64,000 nt of DNA. Source: Xanthostigma xanthostigma (taxonomy: Eukaryota > Arthropoda > Insecta > Raphidioptera > Raphidiidae). Below, in pieces: positions 24,163 to 35,688 of the stretch. The stretch's first letter is position 1. Each line of letters opens with the position of its first letter. The position numbers were made by a program, and so were the translations under genes. The notes under the pieces are model-generated. The model was not told the DNA's origin and did no database searches. It saw only the letters and a list, made by a program, of their open reading frames with translations. The DNA is taken from contig OY754470.1 in the NCBI GenBank assembly GCA_963575645.1, positions 1,488,001-1,552,000 of the forward strand. Direction: 5' to 3'.

Positions 24163-24375
24163 ATCTGGTCCGGCTTCGTCCGAATTTGTAAATTGTCACC
24201 GTTTTTTCGTCGACTTTCGTTGTAAAATTGGTCTCCACGAAAAACGATTCAATTTTAACGCGATAATATTATAGCTTATATCCAACCTAAAGATTCATTT
24301 TAAATAGAGGTTAAAAAATGTTTTCAGTCCTAAATCCAAATTTATAAACTTTATCTCTTTATAATATTAGTATAG
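24163..24375 (-). mobile_element. Helitron-like family D copy
   Basis: On the minus strand it starts CTATACTAATATTATAAAGA and ends ttcggacgaagccggaccag, with the last bases of the CTAG terminus lost. It shares ttttttcgtcgactttcgtt with the other family D copies. Confidence 0.55.
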
Positions 24376-26694
24376 CTTGTCGTTAATACAATAAATGTCA
24401 TTCAACATACCGAAGTTAAAAGTTCTTATATCTCTGAACCTCTGAGGAGGTGATTTGAGGTCCGAAGTTACTTAAAAGTAGTTAAGAGACGCCAAACCAA
24501 AACCTACACGTGCGTATTCAGGGCGGAAAATTAGTTAATAATAAACCAGTATGTGTTTGAGAGCGATATGTAATGTAAAGAACAATCGTAATTAAATTGC
24601 TTTTGCTAAAAGTACAAAGATGTGCATCAATGTTATATTCAAGACACGTTACACTTAAATTATATTTTCTATCATAACTGGTCTTCGATTGAATATATGT
24701 GACTACAAGCCAAAATGGCGTATGTCCATCTTTAGCTATAATCATTATATATTTTCAAAAATATTTTTTTAGTTTTATTGTTTAGCATTTACATAGTATC
24801 CAAAATATGTTTAAAAAATCTAGATTAACAACATTCAATATTTTTTGTTTAAGTAGTCTTGAATTGTTTCGTAAAAAGTCGGGGAGCTTCTACCTGGATG
24901 ACACATATTAGTAAGGTTAATAAATAGCAGTAATTTTAATTTTTTGCACACGCAGTATACACAGCGTGTGAGTTGTGACAGCTCATACAGAGAAGCAACG
25001 AGTGCAACGCGCGTACACACAAGGATGCTGCGAGCGGTGGCGTAGATGGGACATAAGAGAGCGTGATCCCGTTTCCGTCACGGCATGGTTTTGCTGCCAA
25101 ACGAGCCAATAGATGTTTCACATCAAAGATACGACTCTATTGAGGACAAATAAACGGCAGTTTTTTCGCGGTTCACTAAATTATTGTAATCGACGTGATT
25201 AGATGGTTATGTGAAATTTTTTCCAAAAAAAAAACTGAAATAAGTCATTCTGTCTTGTGATTATAGCTGATATAATGAGTCAATTTTGTGAAGTCGGAGC
25301 AATCTCCTATAGGAGTTCGCTCGCGCGATATGCCTTTCAATCTGGTGAACAAATTCAATTAGCCGTCAACGTGATAAGCTTTCTCAATTAACTTACTACA
25401 ATAACCAACTTATACCAAGTACATTTAGCCGCTGGAAATCAAGTTAAGAATGGCGACGATGTTCTGTGTTTACATTGCATTTCATTAATATCGGCCACTA
25501 AACGAATTTTTCTTGCAATTAAAATATGCATTCAATTCATTCAAGACAAAAAGTTCTCTTTTGTTATATTATATAGAAATAATAAATCGTGTATTTTTTC
25601 ACTTTTTTTCTAGTCTAACAATTATCAATATCGAATTTTCTTCTTGCGTTGTTATTATACAAGCCGTAACGAAAATATACAGGATGTATCACAGGACTGA
25701 GAGCACAGGAAATTAGTGTGCAAAGAAGGCAAATAAAATGCTTTCCGCGACATATTTTTCTGTCATATTAACGATTTTATGTTATTAAAAAAGAGTCTTC
25801 ATTTATCAAAATTGTTTTATAAAAAATAAAATAACAACTGTTTCCCACAAAGAAATCATAAGCGACAAAATTTGTATACCTTCAGATATAAAATCAATTC
25901 CGAGTGTTATTAATTTTGTATGACGAATCGCACACCTGTAGTCAATGTGAAATAAAGTTATATTATTATTATTTCAATTCTCAAAAATAGAGTAAAGAAA
26001 TTGTTGATAGTTGTCCATATGATTGCCGCGTGCAATTCTAAGACAGATCTGTCCAATTATTTTTTTTCCTAAATGACGCTATTATACCTTTTTGGTTTTT
26101 AATAAAGTAAATATTCTATCTATTCTATTCTAAATATAACAATATTTTCCAATTTGATCTAATATATTTTGTGTACATCATAACCAATTAAACTTTGTCT
26201 GACAATAGTGATATTATATTTTTATAAAGTAGACATATTGTGGTGTCTGCTTAATCTACTTAGTACATACACTGAAGTTGTGTAGTTTTTTTAAAGTCTA
26301 TATCGTAATCACAAGTATAAAGTTGCACTATAAGTACTTTTCTTTACTTTCTCAAAAGTACACTCACAAAAAGTGCAATATGGCCACAAATCAAAACGGA
26401 AATCCTTTTCTTACCAAGAAATCACAAATAGTATACCTATCTACTTTCGCTTGCGTCGATGTCGATCTTATGGCTACTGATCAGTTTTGATATTTGGTGT
26501 AATAAATACCCTGAAGTATAAAAAAAAAATATGGTGAAAGTCTGCTCAAAATCGGTTCAGCAGTTTGTGAGTCAATCCGGAACAAAACTATCGTCAAAAC
26601 TCTAAGTATATTTAAAATATTCTTACGCCGATGTAACAGTAGGACTTTATTCATTAAAATAGAATTCAAATATTAAATTAACTACTTGGTTTCC
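24376..26694. other. No gene recognised
   Basis: A segment at 26530-26620 (ctcaaaatcggttcagcagt) resembles the inner part of Helitron-like elements but has no ends. A GC-richer patch lies at 24960-25110 without a recognisable product. Confidence 0.4.
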
Positions 26695-26899
26695 TAAGAT
26701 AGCGCTAGGTATCGTATTGTAGCGGCCGTAATATGACAAAAAACGTGTTCATAGAAGTAAATGGATGCCTCTGTTTACGTTACGGTATAGTGACGGCGCT
26801 ACCGAGAAAACCACATTCATTTACTTCTATGCACAATTTTTGTTACGTCATTCACTAACACGGCAGCTATATTACAGAATCGTATCTTAGGAAGCCAAG
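26695..26899. mobile_element. MITE with long inverted repeats, 205 bp
   Basis: The ends are cttggtttcctaagat and atcttaggaagccaag, and most of the interior is also complementary (agaagtaaatggatg against cattcatttacttct). I see no clear target duplication, so the superfamily is undetermined. Confidence 0.65.
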
Positions 26900-27124
26900 G
26901 CATAAGTAGAAGTAGATAATATGCTGTTAAAATAATGAAAAAGTACTTTTTTTTCTAACTTTTAACCACTTTTATCAAGGAAACAAAGTGAATTAGTTTA
27001 AAAAATCATAATTTTAAAAGTGTAATTTCGTACGGATAATGAAAAACTGTCGAAAATCTCAATCAAAACGGTCAGTACAGAAATTTAGTTTCTTGACAAA
27101 AACCAGCAGTAAAAAGTCTTATAT

Positions 27125-27215
27125 GTCACATTCTCGCCGGGATTTGAACTCAGCAATTTCCGAACGTGCGCTTAGCGCTATATTACACGGTTTTACCGGC
27201 TTGGCAGTGTATTTG
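27125..27215 (-). mobile_element. tRNA-like SINE head, weak
   Basis: The minus strand reads gagttcaaatcccggcgaga, a good B-box with the closing T-arm side. Upstream is tagcgctaagcg, a possible A-box at plausible spacing. The rest cannot be folded into a functional tRNA by eye and no tail is clear. Confidence 0.3.
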
Positions 27216-27453
27216 TTTGTTCGCTAGTTATATCAGAGCTTAAACAAAGCGGTTTTATGTTTGTATGCGAGTGGTTTAGTGCGTGAATGTGTGTGTGCGT
27301 GAGTGAGCCGACGAGAGCACGTTAGCAGACCGTTGGCCGGCAATAATAGGCAATCAACAACACTGACGTGGACAACAGTAGTGCGTTGTGTATACTCAAA
27401 GCTCCAAGCTCTGTGGTCGAGTTTTAACGGTAACACCGAACCGAATAGCGTTT

Positions 27454-27997
27454 AAATCTTTGATTAACGTCTGATTAGAACTCTTCAATAAATAAAATTA
27501 TCGACCAATTTTTCAGACAATATATTAACAAAAAAATATATAATTAATACATTAACGTTTCAATCCGGATTTGGACCTTCTTCAGAACTGATCTAAAAAA
27601 TAAAAAATAATTAATATTTAAATTCTAATTGGCTTTTTATAAAATCTTTCAAAATTATTAATGAAATCAAAATAATGTATTAATTATATATTTTTTGACG
27701 TGATAACGTCTTATAAATTGATGAAACACCGGCTGCATGCACGGAAAAGTGTAACGTTCCGAAAAGTGTCACGTTCCGCCTGACCCTGTGCGTGCAAGCG
27801 AGAGCGCAGTATAAGCGATAGAGAGTCGGTAAAAATATAGTTTGACAGCTACTAAAATTTAGGTTATGTATTATTAAATATGATATTCGAGCGGAATACG
27901 TTATCACGTAAAACTATCGTCCATAAACCGACTTTACAGACAACCAATTTTTTTTGTTAATATATTGTCTGAAAAATTGAACGATAATTTTATTTAT
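27454..27997 (-). mobile_element. Penelope-like fragment with inverted terminal pieces, copy K1
   Basis: A 12-bp direct repeat, cgaatagcgttt, flanks the element at 27442-27453 and 27998-28009. Left and right ends carry the same block, aatttttcagacaatatatt, in opposite orientation. On the minus strand the left part contains ctgaagaaggtccaaatccg followed by gattgaaacg, a tail hairpin shared with copy K2, where endonuclease coding survives. The middle is occupied by another inverted-repeat segment (27698-27912). The minus-strand assignment follows the tail at the left end; the right end carries it inverted. Confidence 0.6.
27698..27912. mobile_element. Inverted-repeat segment inside K1
   Basis: gacgtgataacgt near 27698 and acgttatcacgta near 27899 are complementary and bound about 215 bp of different, more GC-rich composition (gaaaagtgtcacgttccgcc). 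It may be a small DNA transposon nested in the Penelope-like fragment. The 75-codon frame here spans the element and is not supported as a gene. Confidence 0.45.
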
Positions 27998-28351
27998 CGA
28001 ATAGCGTTTCATTCAGCTATTCTGTGTCGACATTTCAGCTGTCAAAATCGTTTTTGAAATTTTATAGTCTAAGATCCGGTATTAAAAATATATAGCCTCA
28101 TCTGTTATTTGATGATGACAAAGATTAAATGTCAGATAATCGAAGAATCTCGCTAGAGATTCTTTTCTGTGCTAAATGCCAACGAATCTCTAGCGTATTC
28201 TTATACATTGATTTTGCCTTTGTCCCATATAACGCTGTGTATATGAAGCAAGTTTCCAAGTTTTATAGTTCTGTGACCACGTGACTTTCATAGGACCGAT
28301 TTTTCGTATCACCCATATATACTTCTGTACCACTATAACAGCTTATAGTCT

Positions 28352-28440
28352 GAGTGTGCCCGTGGACTAGCGGTAACGACGTTAGGCTAGTAATAACTAA
28401 TAACAGGGTCTTGAGTTCGATTCCCGCCAGCATCATTGGA
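28352..28440 (+). mobile_element. tRNA-like SINE head with AT-rich tail
   Basis: gactagcggtaacgac is A-box-like and gagttcgattcccgcc, about 55 bases further on, is a strong B-box. The anticodon arm does not form a standard 5-bp stem by eye, and the sequence runs into T-rich low complexity rather than a terminator. A decayed SINE or tRNA pseudogene is more likely than a working tRNA. Confidence 0.4.
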
Positions 28441-29151
28441 AAATTTGTTTTTCAATTTTTAATTTGTTTTTATGTTTTTAATTGTTTTTTTAGTTTTAAT
28501 TTATTTTCTCAATTTTTTCTCATATATTTTTATTTCTTTTTTAATTTTTAATTTTTATTATTTTCTTGTTTTTTGAAAAATTCACTTTCGTCAAATCTTT
28601 TATTAAAAAATAACAAAATATATGATTGAAGTTAGATTTAAATAAATTAATTTATTAAAAAACATATTTATTATAAAAAGTGCAACAAAAATTAAAAAGT
28701 GAAAAGATTACGAAGAGAAACTTCTTTTTTTAATGCAAAATAAGTATTTTACAAATGATATGAAAAAAAATTTGTATTTTTAATGGTGGGCCTTGTTCAT
28801 TGATTTTTTTTTCATGCCTTCAAAATGTGCCTTCATGGAATCTTCAAGAATATCCATATTTCAAATGAATATAAATAAAAAAAAAAAAACTAAAAAAAAA
28901 TAATATATACGCGTCGACTTGAGAACCTCCTCCGTTTTTGTTTTTCGTCGGTTAATAAAAAAGAATCATGTATTACAGAGCATAGACTTGTTATAGCTCA
29001 TTTTTATTTTTAATAGACTTCACATGGATTGTTTACAAATTGAATGTCATCATCGCATGGAGGTGTGATGAGCCGATTGCACCACTAGGTGTTGCACCGC
29101 GGCAGCACTGGACTACGCGGCAAAATATAAATGCACTTTTGTAGTACTGTT
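28441..29151. repeat. Low-complexity AT-rich region with one dispersed motif
   Basis: Long runs of T and A dominate 28445-28900. At 28918-28965 the string gagaacctcctccgtttttg and a following cggttaat resemble a motif also seen, in part, near 38.69 and 39.34 kb. Confidence 0.45.
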
Positions 29152-29231
29152 TGTTAAATGAGAAGTAAAAATCAAAAGTCGATTATTGCAATTTCTATAA
29201 CCGACTTTTGATTGTTACTTCTTATTTAACA
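29152..29231. repeat. 80-bp inverted repeat
   Basis: gttaaatgagaagtaaaaat at 29153 and its complement attgttacttcttatttaac, ending near 29230, form about 29-bp arms around a 20-base loop with few mismatches. Confidence 0.65.
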
Positions 29232-29447
29232 AAATACATGAGAGACGCGCTCGAAACCACAGTTGCATGGAGTAAGGATCGTGTTGTTTTTTACAATACA
29301 TATTCTAATTTCGGAGATTCATTACATTTAAATACAACAATATGAACACTTTTATTGCATTTAAATACAACAATATAAAAAAAACACATATGTTTATTTT
29401 GGAGGAAAAATAAAAATAATGTCTCACACTTTGGAAAAAGACGTGAA

Positions 29448-30003
29448 ATCTTAAAAAAAAAACTTCGGAGAAGTAAAAACTTCGTTCTGTGCTAAATTCA
29501 AAAACTTGAGGCGACTGAATCTTAAGATTATAACTTAAAAAAAAAGAATTTCGAGGCAGACAAGAAATTGAAATCAAGCTCGAAATTCTGTGCGTAAGAC
29601 GTCGAAAAAAAATGAATTTCGAGGCAGACAAGGAATTGAAATCCAACCTTGAAATTCTGTGCTTATAAAAGCTACAAGAGCAACAGCAAAAAAAAGTGCA
29701 CAGACGGCGTTTTTTTAATGATAACTAAAGGAGTTATGCGAACACCGTCTATGCATTTTTTTTGCTGTTGCTCTTGTAGCTTTTATAAGCACAGAATTTC
29801 AAGGTTGGATTTCAATTCCTTGTCTGCCTCGAAATTCATTTTTTTTCGACGTCTTACGCACAGAATTTCGAGCTTGATTTCAATTTCTTGTCTGCCTCGA
29901 AATTCTTTTTTTTTAAGTTATAATCTTAAGATTCAGTCGCCTCAAGTTTTTGAATTTAGCACAGAACGAAGTTTTTACTTCTCCGAAGTTTTTTTTTTAA
30001 GAT
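29448..30003. repeat. Near-perfect foldback, arms ~263 bp
   Basis: The left arm (29448-about 29711) is the reverse complement of the right arm (about 29741-30003), with only a few mismatches and one small indel, all near the loop. The central spacer is about 29 bases (tttttaatgataactaaagg). Each arm also contains a ~65-bp direct duplication (gaatttcgaggcagacaag). The 113- and 122-codon frames on opposite strands are the same sequence read twice and are not genes. A transcript would form a very long hairpin. Confidence 0.9.
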
Positions 30004-30109
30004 ATTATATACATTGATAAATCGCACATGGGTTGCCTAGCTAAATCGCGTACCGATGCTGTTAAATTAAATAAATTCTAATTAGCTTTTTTGGATCAAC
30101 TTCCCCGAT

Positions 30110-30530
30110 TTGTTAATCATTTTGATCCCACAAATCCAAAAAACATATTTTTGGAAAAACTCTGTGCGTCTGTTAGTCTGTGAACACGATACAGGTCAAA
30201 CGGACAAGCGGATTGAAACCAAATTTTGGGAGGATGTTTGGTATGCAAATACGAAGAGCCCTATTGTTTTTGGGGAAAATCGGCGCATGCGCAGAAGAGA
30301 TATATGCTATAACGGTGTTTTTTATATAATAATGGTATACCTACTTTTCATAACGGATTATTATTCTATTTATTTTTTCAAGAAAGTTTCGCAAACATTT
30401 TTTTTCTAAACTTTATAGTTTCGGAAATATTTTGAAAATAAAAAAAATCAGCCGCTCTTTTGTTTTATGGATTTGTCAGAAATCAACTAGTTCGGCATGC
30501 TTTGACTACTTTTTGACGTGGAACATATTA
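30110..30530 (-). repeat. Dispersed repeat P, copy 1
   Basis: Blocks ccaaattttgggaggatgtt and cggcgcatgcgcagaagaga are shared with copies at 52.1, 53.0 and 61.7 kb; the 53.0 and 61.7 kb copies lie in the opposite orientation. The family unit is about 400 bp with no clear termini. The overlapping 99-codon frame is not conserved in the other copies. Confidence 0.65.
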
Positions 30531-30573
30531 TGTAGGTAACCATGGCAACGAATAGCAAATATTATATTGAATA

Positions 30574-30700
30574 CTAGCCATTACCCGCGTCACCTCACGC
30601 GATATCAGAAATTTTATTTTCTTTATTATAATCAAAACATGTCAACAGTTTTGAAGTTGGAATGGTCCCGTCGCCCAATTGGCTGGAATTTTTTTTCTGT
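30574..30700 (-). mobile_element. Helitron-like family E, 3' part
   Basis: CTAG (30574-30577) is followed by ccattacccgcgtcacctca. The block aatggtcccgtcgcccaatt matches 51926-52038 in the opposite orientation. The 5' limit is approximate. Confidence 0.5.
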
Positions 30701-31169
30701 AACGTATCTGCTTGATTATTGGAATATAGTTCAGAAGAGTTATTTTTACAAGCTCAGTTCAAGCGACGCGTATTGCATTGTATTTAGTGTGACGAATTTG
30801 TAGCACAGAAACCGGAATTACGGTTCCAGAGAGTGAGGCTCGCTATGGGCAGTTGTAAACTGACAAAACTACAAGCTGGTATTCATAGTCACTGATAAAT
30901 ACAAAGCGTTACAACAAAGACCATAATTATTGTTCGAATTTAAACTAGATAAAATACGGGTATTAAGATGTCATTTAATATGCATAATAGGTATTTCTTT
31001 TTTCAAACTTTACATTTTTGTTTTTTATGATTTCTTTTAAAATTCTAGAGAAAAGTGTTTCTATTTTTTGGTGCTGTTATAAAATTTTATTTATACTATC
31101 TTCTATACCTACTGTTTAAGAAACCAAGAAAAATTAATGATTTTGTAAATTGGTTGAAATGTGACGATG
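30701..31169. other. No feature recognised
   Basis: No repeat match or coding signal. Confidence 0.4.
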
Positions 31170-31433
31170 ATCGTTGAAGATGTCGGAAAAAATCAAGCCG
31201 ACTGGGAACTTTCATCGAAAACGCTGCCTAATCCCTTTGAGATATAACAAAAGTAGGTGGAATTGTTCCTATTTTATAGGTTTACAGAAAACTCCCCTTT
31301 GGCATATGTCTATCTTTTAAGGATGGCTTACTATACCCGTTTTAATGCTAAGCGCTTTTCGTGGATATCAATTTTGCAACATAAATCGACGCAAAAACGG
31401 AGACAATCTTATTCTAGCGAAGTCGGACCAGAT
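31170..31433 (+). mobile_element. Helitron-like family D fragment
   Basis: This is the reverse counterpart of 9358-9590, sharing for example tatgtctatcttttaaggat. It continues further to gcgaagtcggaccagatcg, the decayed hairpin end. The CTAG itself is lost. Confidence 0.55.
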
Positions 31434-33232
31434 CGCTCATTATGAAGCAAAAATCAGATATTTTATAGGCGACACGAATGCAAAAAAATGTAGTATAGTC
31501 ATTATGAGATTCAGATGTCTCCCGTTTTAACGCAATGTCACATCCTCGTATTTACGTACGAGATACATAAATTACTTTTCAAAAATGGGTTTAACTATGA
31601 ATAACAGACAGGACAACGAATGTCGTCCATGAGTGAACCATTGTGTTACCCCTGTTCTTCTGTAGTTGACCGATGTGGTAATTGTTTCAAGGGTAAACAT
31701 ATTTTAATTGGATTTAAAGGCATAGGAAGAGGACAGACAACTCTCCGTTCTACAGACTCCGTTGTCCCCAAATCACTTCAAGTGTAGATGACATTGTTAC
31801 AACTAGTGATGTGTGAGCTACCCGCGTTATATCACCGCCCCCCTCACTCCAAGTCCTACCATTCCACTCCCACTTTCCTATTCAGGCGTATACGTACAGT
31901 GCGTCCCATTTTGCTGTGTTCATTAAAAAAATCTAAATGAGCCGTGTTTTCGAGATAAAAATGGTGAGTTCGGGATTTTTATGGCATTCCACTTTTGAGC
32001 TATAATCAAAATGTAAATGTCTTGAGAAATTTGAGGCTGTTGAAGTTCTCTTTTAAGCATGATTTGAGTGAGTTGTTGATTCCGTTGCAGAATAAATTGC
32101 AAATAGTAAAATTTTTGCATACCTATAAAATATAAAAATGTATAAACTAATAAAAAATTAAGTACTAGCGTGGCTAAAAACAATGTCTGTACATACAGGT
32201 TCGAAAACAGTATAATATTATTTTCTGTTGAAGTGAAGCAATCGATTAAGGGGTGCATGTACCTACTTCATACCTTACACATAATATTTTAATTTAGATA
32301 TTTATTTTCATAATATGTTATTGGCGCGTTACTGCGATTCGCATGACTTCATATCCCCGCTATGGACTTCCGCGTGTATACATTCATTGCTTCTTCTCTG
32401 TGTGAGCTGTGTACGTCGTGTGCCTCTCTTTGGCGTGAGTAAATAATAACTACTGTCCGTTGTTAACTTGTTATAATATTGAAGTTACACGACAGGGCGA
32501 AATTTCGTTACAGGCCGAATTTCAGTTACCTACAGGGCGAAATTTAGTTACTAGAATTTCGCTTAAATTTATGTTTCAGGCGTCCTACGAAGGCAAATTT
32601 TTTTTAAACAAGTTTTTTGTTCGCATGAAATTATTGCACTCATGGCGGGAGAAACGGGTCATATGTGGTGGAAGTAACGGGAATAGTTACGTAAATATAT
32701 ACGTATTTATATAATAAATAAATGCAACTTTCGCTTTATACGAATGCAGCAAAACAATAATCTGTCGGGAACTGACTGGACTGAATTATTGAACGACTGA
32801 TTTTCAAAATTTCATGAAAAGTACCTACAGCCCTTAAAAGTTGCAGCGCTAATCAAAATTGAAATCAATTTTAAGATGAAACAGTAAAATGTTTTATATC
32901 TCGTTTCATCGATATAATAAACTGTTTAATATTTAATATATGTATTATGTCAATGCGGCGAATGCAAGTTCAACAACGTTATAGGTTTTGTGTCATCGAG
33001 TCATACAACTTACAGATATTACATAATATTATACATATTATATATATGTACTGTGTGCTATAGATAGACACACATAACCTTTACGTCTGAAACTATAAAA
33101 TACTTTAATAAAATGTTGAAAATGTGCGACACATATTAAACGATCCGACTATAACTCCATACCGAGTGTTCTTAAAAACTATTTAATTATGTATTTCGTT
33201 GTATAAAAATATCAAAAATCCGTTTGCTATCC
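31434..33232. other. Mostly unannotated; one small tandem repeat
   Basis: At 32492-32555 an ~18-22-bp unit (acagggcgaaattNNgttac) occurs three times. The 111-codon minus-strand frame at 31923-32258 is hydrophobic and AT-driven, with no recognisable domain, and is not called. Confidence 0.4.
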
Positions 33233-33618
33233 AAAATAATAATAATGGGATTAACGCCCGTTTCTCAGCTTTATATCGTCGCCATTCACACCATTACTAT
33301 TTTCGATCTATTGCACTTGTTGTTTTCTACTTTTTTTCAACTTCAAATAATTTATAGCAACGGGCGAATGAAGGAATTTTAGGACATTAGGTTAAGGTAT
33401 GCAAATTGTGAGCACAGGTAATTGGCCATGGCTTTGAATAAGGAACCATCTCGATATTTATCTGGAATTATTGATGGAAAACCTCAACCAGGTGGCCGGT
33501 ACAGGAGTTACCGTTTCTCGGCGAGAGGCAGCTGGAAAAAGTTCTAGCCACATCTGCCCCCGCTGGAATTCGAACCCGGTACGTCCCGAATGCAAGTCTA
33601 GTGCTCTCACCACTACGA
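33233..33618 (-). mobile_element. tRNA-derived SINE, copy 3
   Basis: The tail aataataataat lies at 33235-33246 and the body is colinear with copy 2. The B-box is kept (ggaattcgaacccggtac on the plus strand). The extreme head is altered: after ctctcaccactacga the usual end is replaced by tagctgttag, so the 5' end is truncated or mutated. No duplication was found. Confidence 0.8.
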
Positions 33619-33629
33619 TAGCTGTTAGT

Positions 33630-33800
33630 ATTAATTTTGTTCCAAATAATACGTTGGAAGGAAATTTATTTTGGTTGAGGAACGATTGAAAATTTGAGCT
33701 TTACCAGTGTATTGTTTGTGGCCGACGTTTCGAAAAATATATTTTCATCCTCAAGGCTTCAATGCCATCTTTAAACCTGCATTGAGGCTCTCAGGAGGAA
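33630..33800 (-). mobile_element. Repeat N copy, Penelope-like tail type
   Basis: It contains ggttgaggaacgattgaaaa and gtggccgacgtttcgaaaaa, homologous to 58563-58703 in reverse and to the palindrome at 54.35 kb. The hairpin flanked by a GAAACGT block is like that of the K elements. The boundaries are approximate. Confidence 0.4.
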
Positions 33801-33852
33801 AATATATTCTTCGAAACGATGTTCGCAAAACCATAGGCCTTGCACATTTTGA

Positions 33853-34308
33853 TAATAATAATAATAATATTTTTATTCCGTAAAAACTTACAAAAAAGTG
33901 TGGAACAAGTCAAAGGGTGTGTAACATGTAAATTCGAATGCATAAACTAAGTATTCCTCTAATCACTAATGAATAGAACGAATAATGGATTAAAAATTTT
34001 AAAAGTGTAGTCTTATATTTGTTTAAAGGCTGCAATATAGCAATATCATCTGGGAGATGATTATAAACTTTTATAGCAGCCATGGTTATATTCTTCTCAA
34101 ACAACGCAGTGTTATGAAAAGGGATTGAGAGGCAGCTCGCGGCACGTGTGTCATACTTAGAGTAGTCACTATTTTTTGAAAAAAGGTGCAGATGTTTTTT
34201 CATAAACACAGAGAGCTCAAATATAACTTCTTTGATTTGCACTAATGATTCAATTAATGGTGCAGCGATCGAAAATATAAGTGAATAATATGATAGACAT
34301 AAGGTCAT
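33853..34308 (-). pseudogene. 3' end of a non-LTR retrotransposon (reverse transcriptase C-terminus)
   Basis: The minus-strand frame (stop at 33910) encodes 132 residues. Its C-terminal half has the layout seen in the last part of LINE ORF2 proteins of the Jockey/CR1 type: a YDTR-like segment, IPFHNTALFEKN, IKVYNHLPDDI, then a basic segment and LLKFLIHYSFYS. No polymerase catalytic motif or endonuclease is present, so the element is heavily 5'-truncated, as is usual for these elements. After the stop comes about 50 bp of 3' untranslated sequence and an (ATT)n tail at 33853-33875. An in-frame stop just upstream of the ATG shows that the frame begins at the truncation. The exact clade cannot be set by eye. 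Confidence 0.75.
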
Positions 34309-34352
34309 GTTTTATTTCAAAACAAATAAATTATATACGTACTTATAAATTA

Positions 34353-34410
34353 CTAGCGACCCGGTCGGGCTTCGCCCGAATTTGTAGATAGCCATCGTTT
34401 TTTACAAATT
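34353..34410 (-). mobile_element. Helitron-like family D, 3' end only
   Basis: CTAG at 34353-34356 is followed by cgacccggtcgggcttcgcc, a GC-rich hairpin, and cgaatttgtagatagccatcg. Homology fades by about 34410. Confidence 0.5.
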
Positions 34411-35579
34411 GGTAGCAGATTCTACAGCTGCACTCTTTTGTCTAGGTTTCACTCAAAACCGAAAGAGAGAACGAAAATATTGATAGCGATCCCGTTACAG
34501 TTTTATATATTTGTATGATAAAACATTAAACTAAAGTGCATTTTGTTTATAAATAAACAACATGATATTTTAAATTGATACTTGCTGTGTATACATTCAA
34601 AAATAAAATACATTTTTACAACTACTCAAGATTATATAACTTGACGTTATGAATATTGTTTTATGTTATATGATGTACCATGCAGCTTTTTAAATGTTAA
34701 TGTTTATAGTACACAGCCACTTGTGTATAAAGGCCGCTTCACACGTGAGTGGTTTTATCGCTAGAAAGCTGCTGGAAATTGGGCTGCCGCCGTGCTGACT
34801 CCGAGGATGGCTTTTTGCGAAAACCAATCAGAAACCCGTATCTCGGCACGTGGACGACGCGGGCAAACGAGTTAAACACGCACGGCGTCATAGTGTGTGT
34901 TCTGTTCAGAGGCAATAAACGTCCACTTTTGTTTACATTCGAACTGTCGCTGCGCGCGCTCCTACAAAACTAACTCGTCATAAAATAATGTATCGCAAAC
35001 TAGATGCATAAACTACTGTTAAATAAATTGGAAAAGTTGTTGTTATTACAAGTAAAAAGTTAAAATGATGTTTCTTAATAAAGCGGTATTACTTTAAAAT
35101 AGTTAAAAAAAATAATTTTGAAACAAAGATAAGCGCAAATAATTTTTTGTTGTGAAATCTTATCATGAATTAATTTGTAGCCGTATTGACTGAGTGCAAA
35201 CCGTTGGCTCTGTTTTGATGTATTCAAACTAACCGGTAATTACCCGAACACTATCCATTCTAATCGAAATCCTTATTCATTAATGTTTGTTAATAGTTTA
35301 CTCAGGAGTTTAGTAGTCTATATGCAAGGATGTAAAGCATTCATTTGCCTATTAATTTAAGTTCAGAAGACATTCAAGTTTCCACCTCTGGCTCTGCGTC
35401 CCCCGGTTGTCGTTAAGTTAAATACGATCCTGTTAGATGTAGAGCCAACTATAGGCATAAAACAAAGTAGTTTATGTCAAAAACAGTTACATTTCTTTGT
35501 TGAGTTGCAATGCAATAATCCCTTGCTATCAGATTTACCGTAACATTAACCGTTTTCGTCCCATCAAGGGTTATTATTG
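34411..35579. other. No gene recognised; GC-rich patch at 34740-34975
   Basis: The patch is conspicuously GC-rich for this window and begins aaggccgcttcacacg, like the end of the MITE at 41358. No opposite end is visible. Its 74-codon frame has no recognisable family. Confidence 0.4.
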
Positions 35580-35688
35580 GGATAAAATGTTGCCTAGATC
35601 GCTCCTGGAATAGTCATTTACCACCACAATCGGTTCAGTCGTTTCAAAGATTAGCCCGGACAGACAGACACTTATTTATATGTATAGA
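35580..35688 (-). mobile_element. Helitron-like 5' end
   Basis: The minus strand starts TCTATACATATAAATAAGTG and continues ctgtccgggctaatctttga and ctgaaccgatt, the typical first 60 bases of these elements. The CTAG end is missing. Confidence 0.45.

Noticed and set aside
28352-28440. Functional tRNA gene
   Set aside because: The B-box is good, but the anticodon arm and acceptor stem do not pair properly by eye and there is no terminator-like T run at the right distance.
29305-30017. Two frames of 113 and 122 codons on opposite strands with the same internal protein sequence
   Set aside because: They are the two arms of the foldback read on opposite strands. The identity is at DNA level and explains the shared residues.
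31923-32258. 111-codon minus-strand frame, leucine/phenylalanine-rich, as a membrane protein
   Set aside because: Its hydrophobic residues come from AT-rich codons. No conserved motif, partner copy, splice context or upstream signal.
34732-34975. MITE starting aaggccgcttcacacg, related to the palindrome at 41358
   Set aside because: Only about 14 bases match the 41.36 kb end and no opposite terminus is found.
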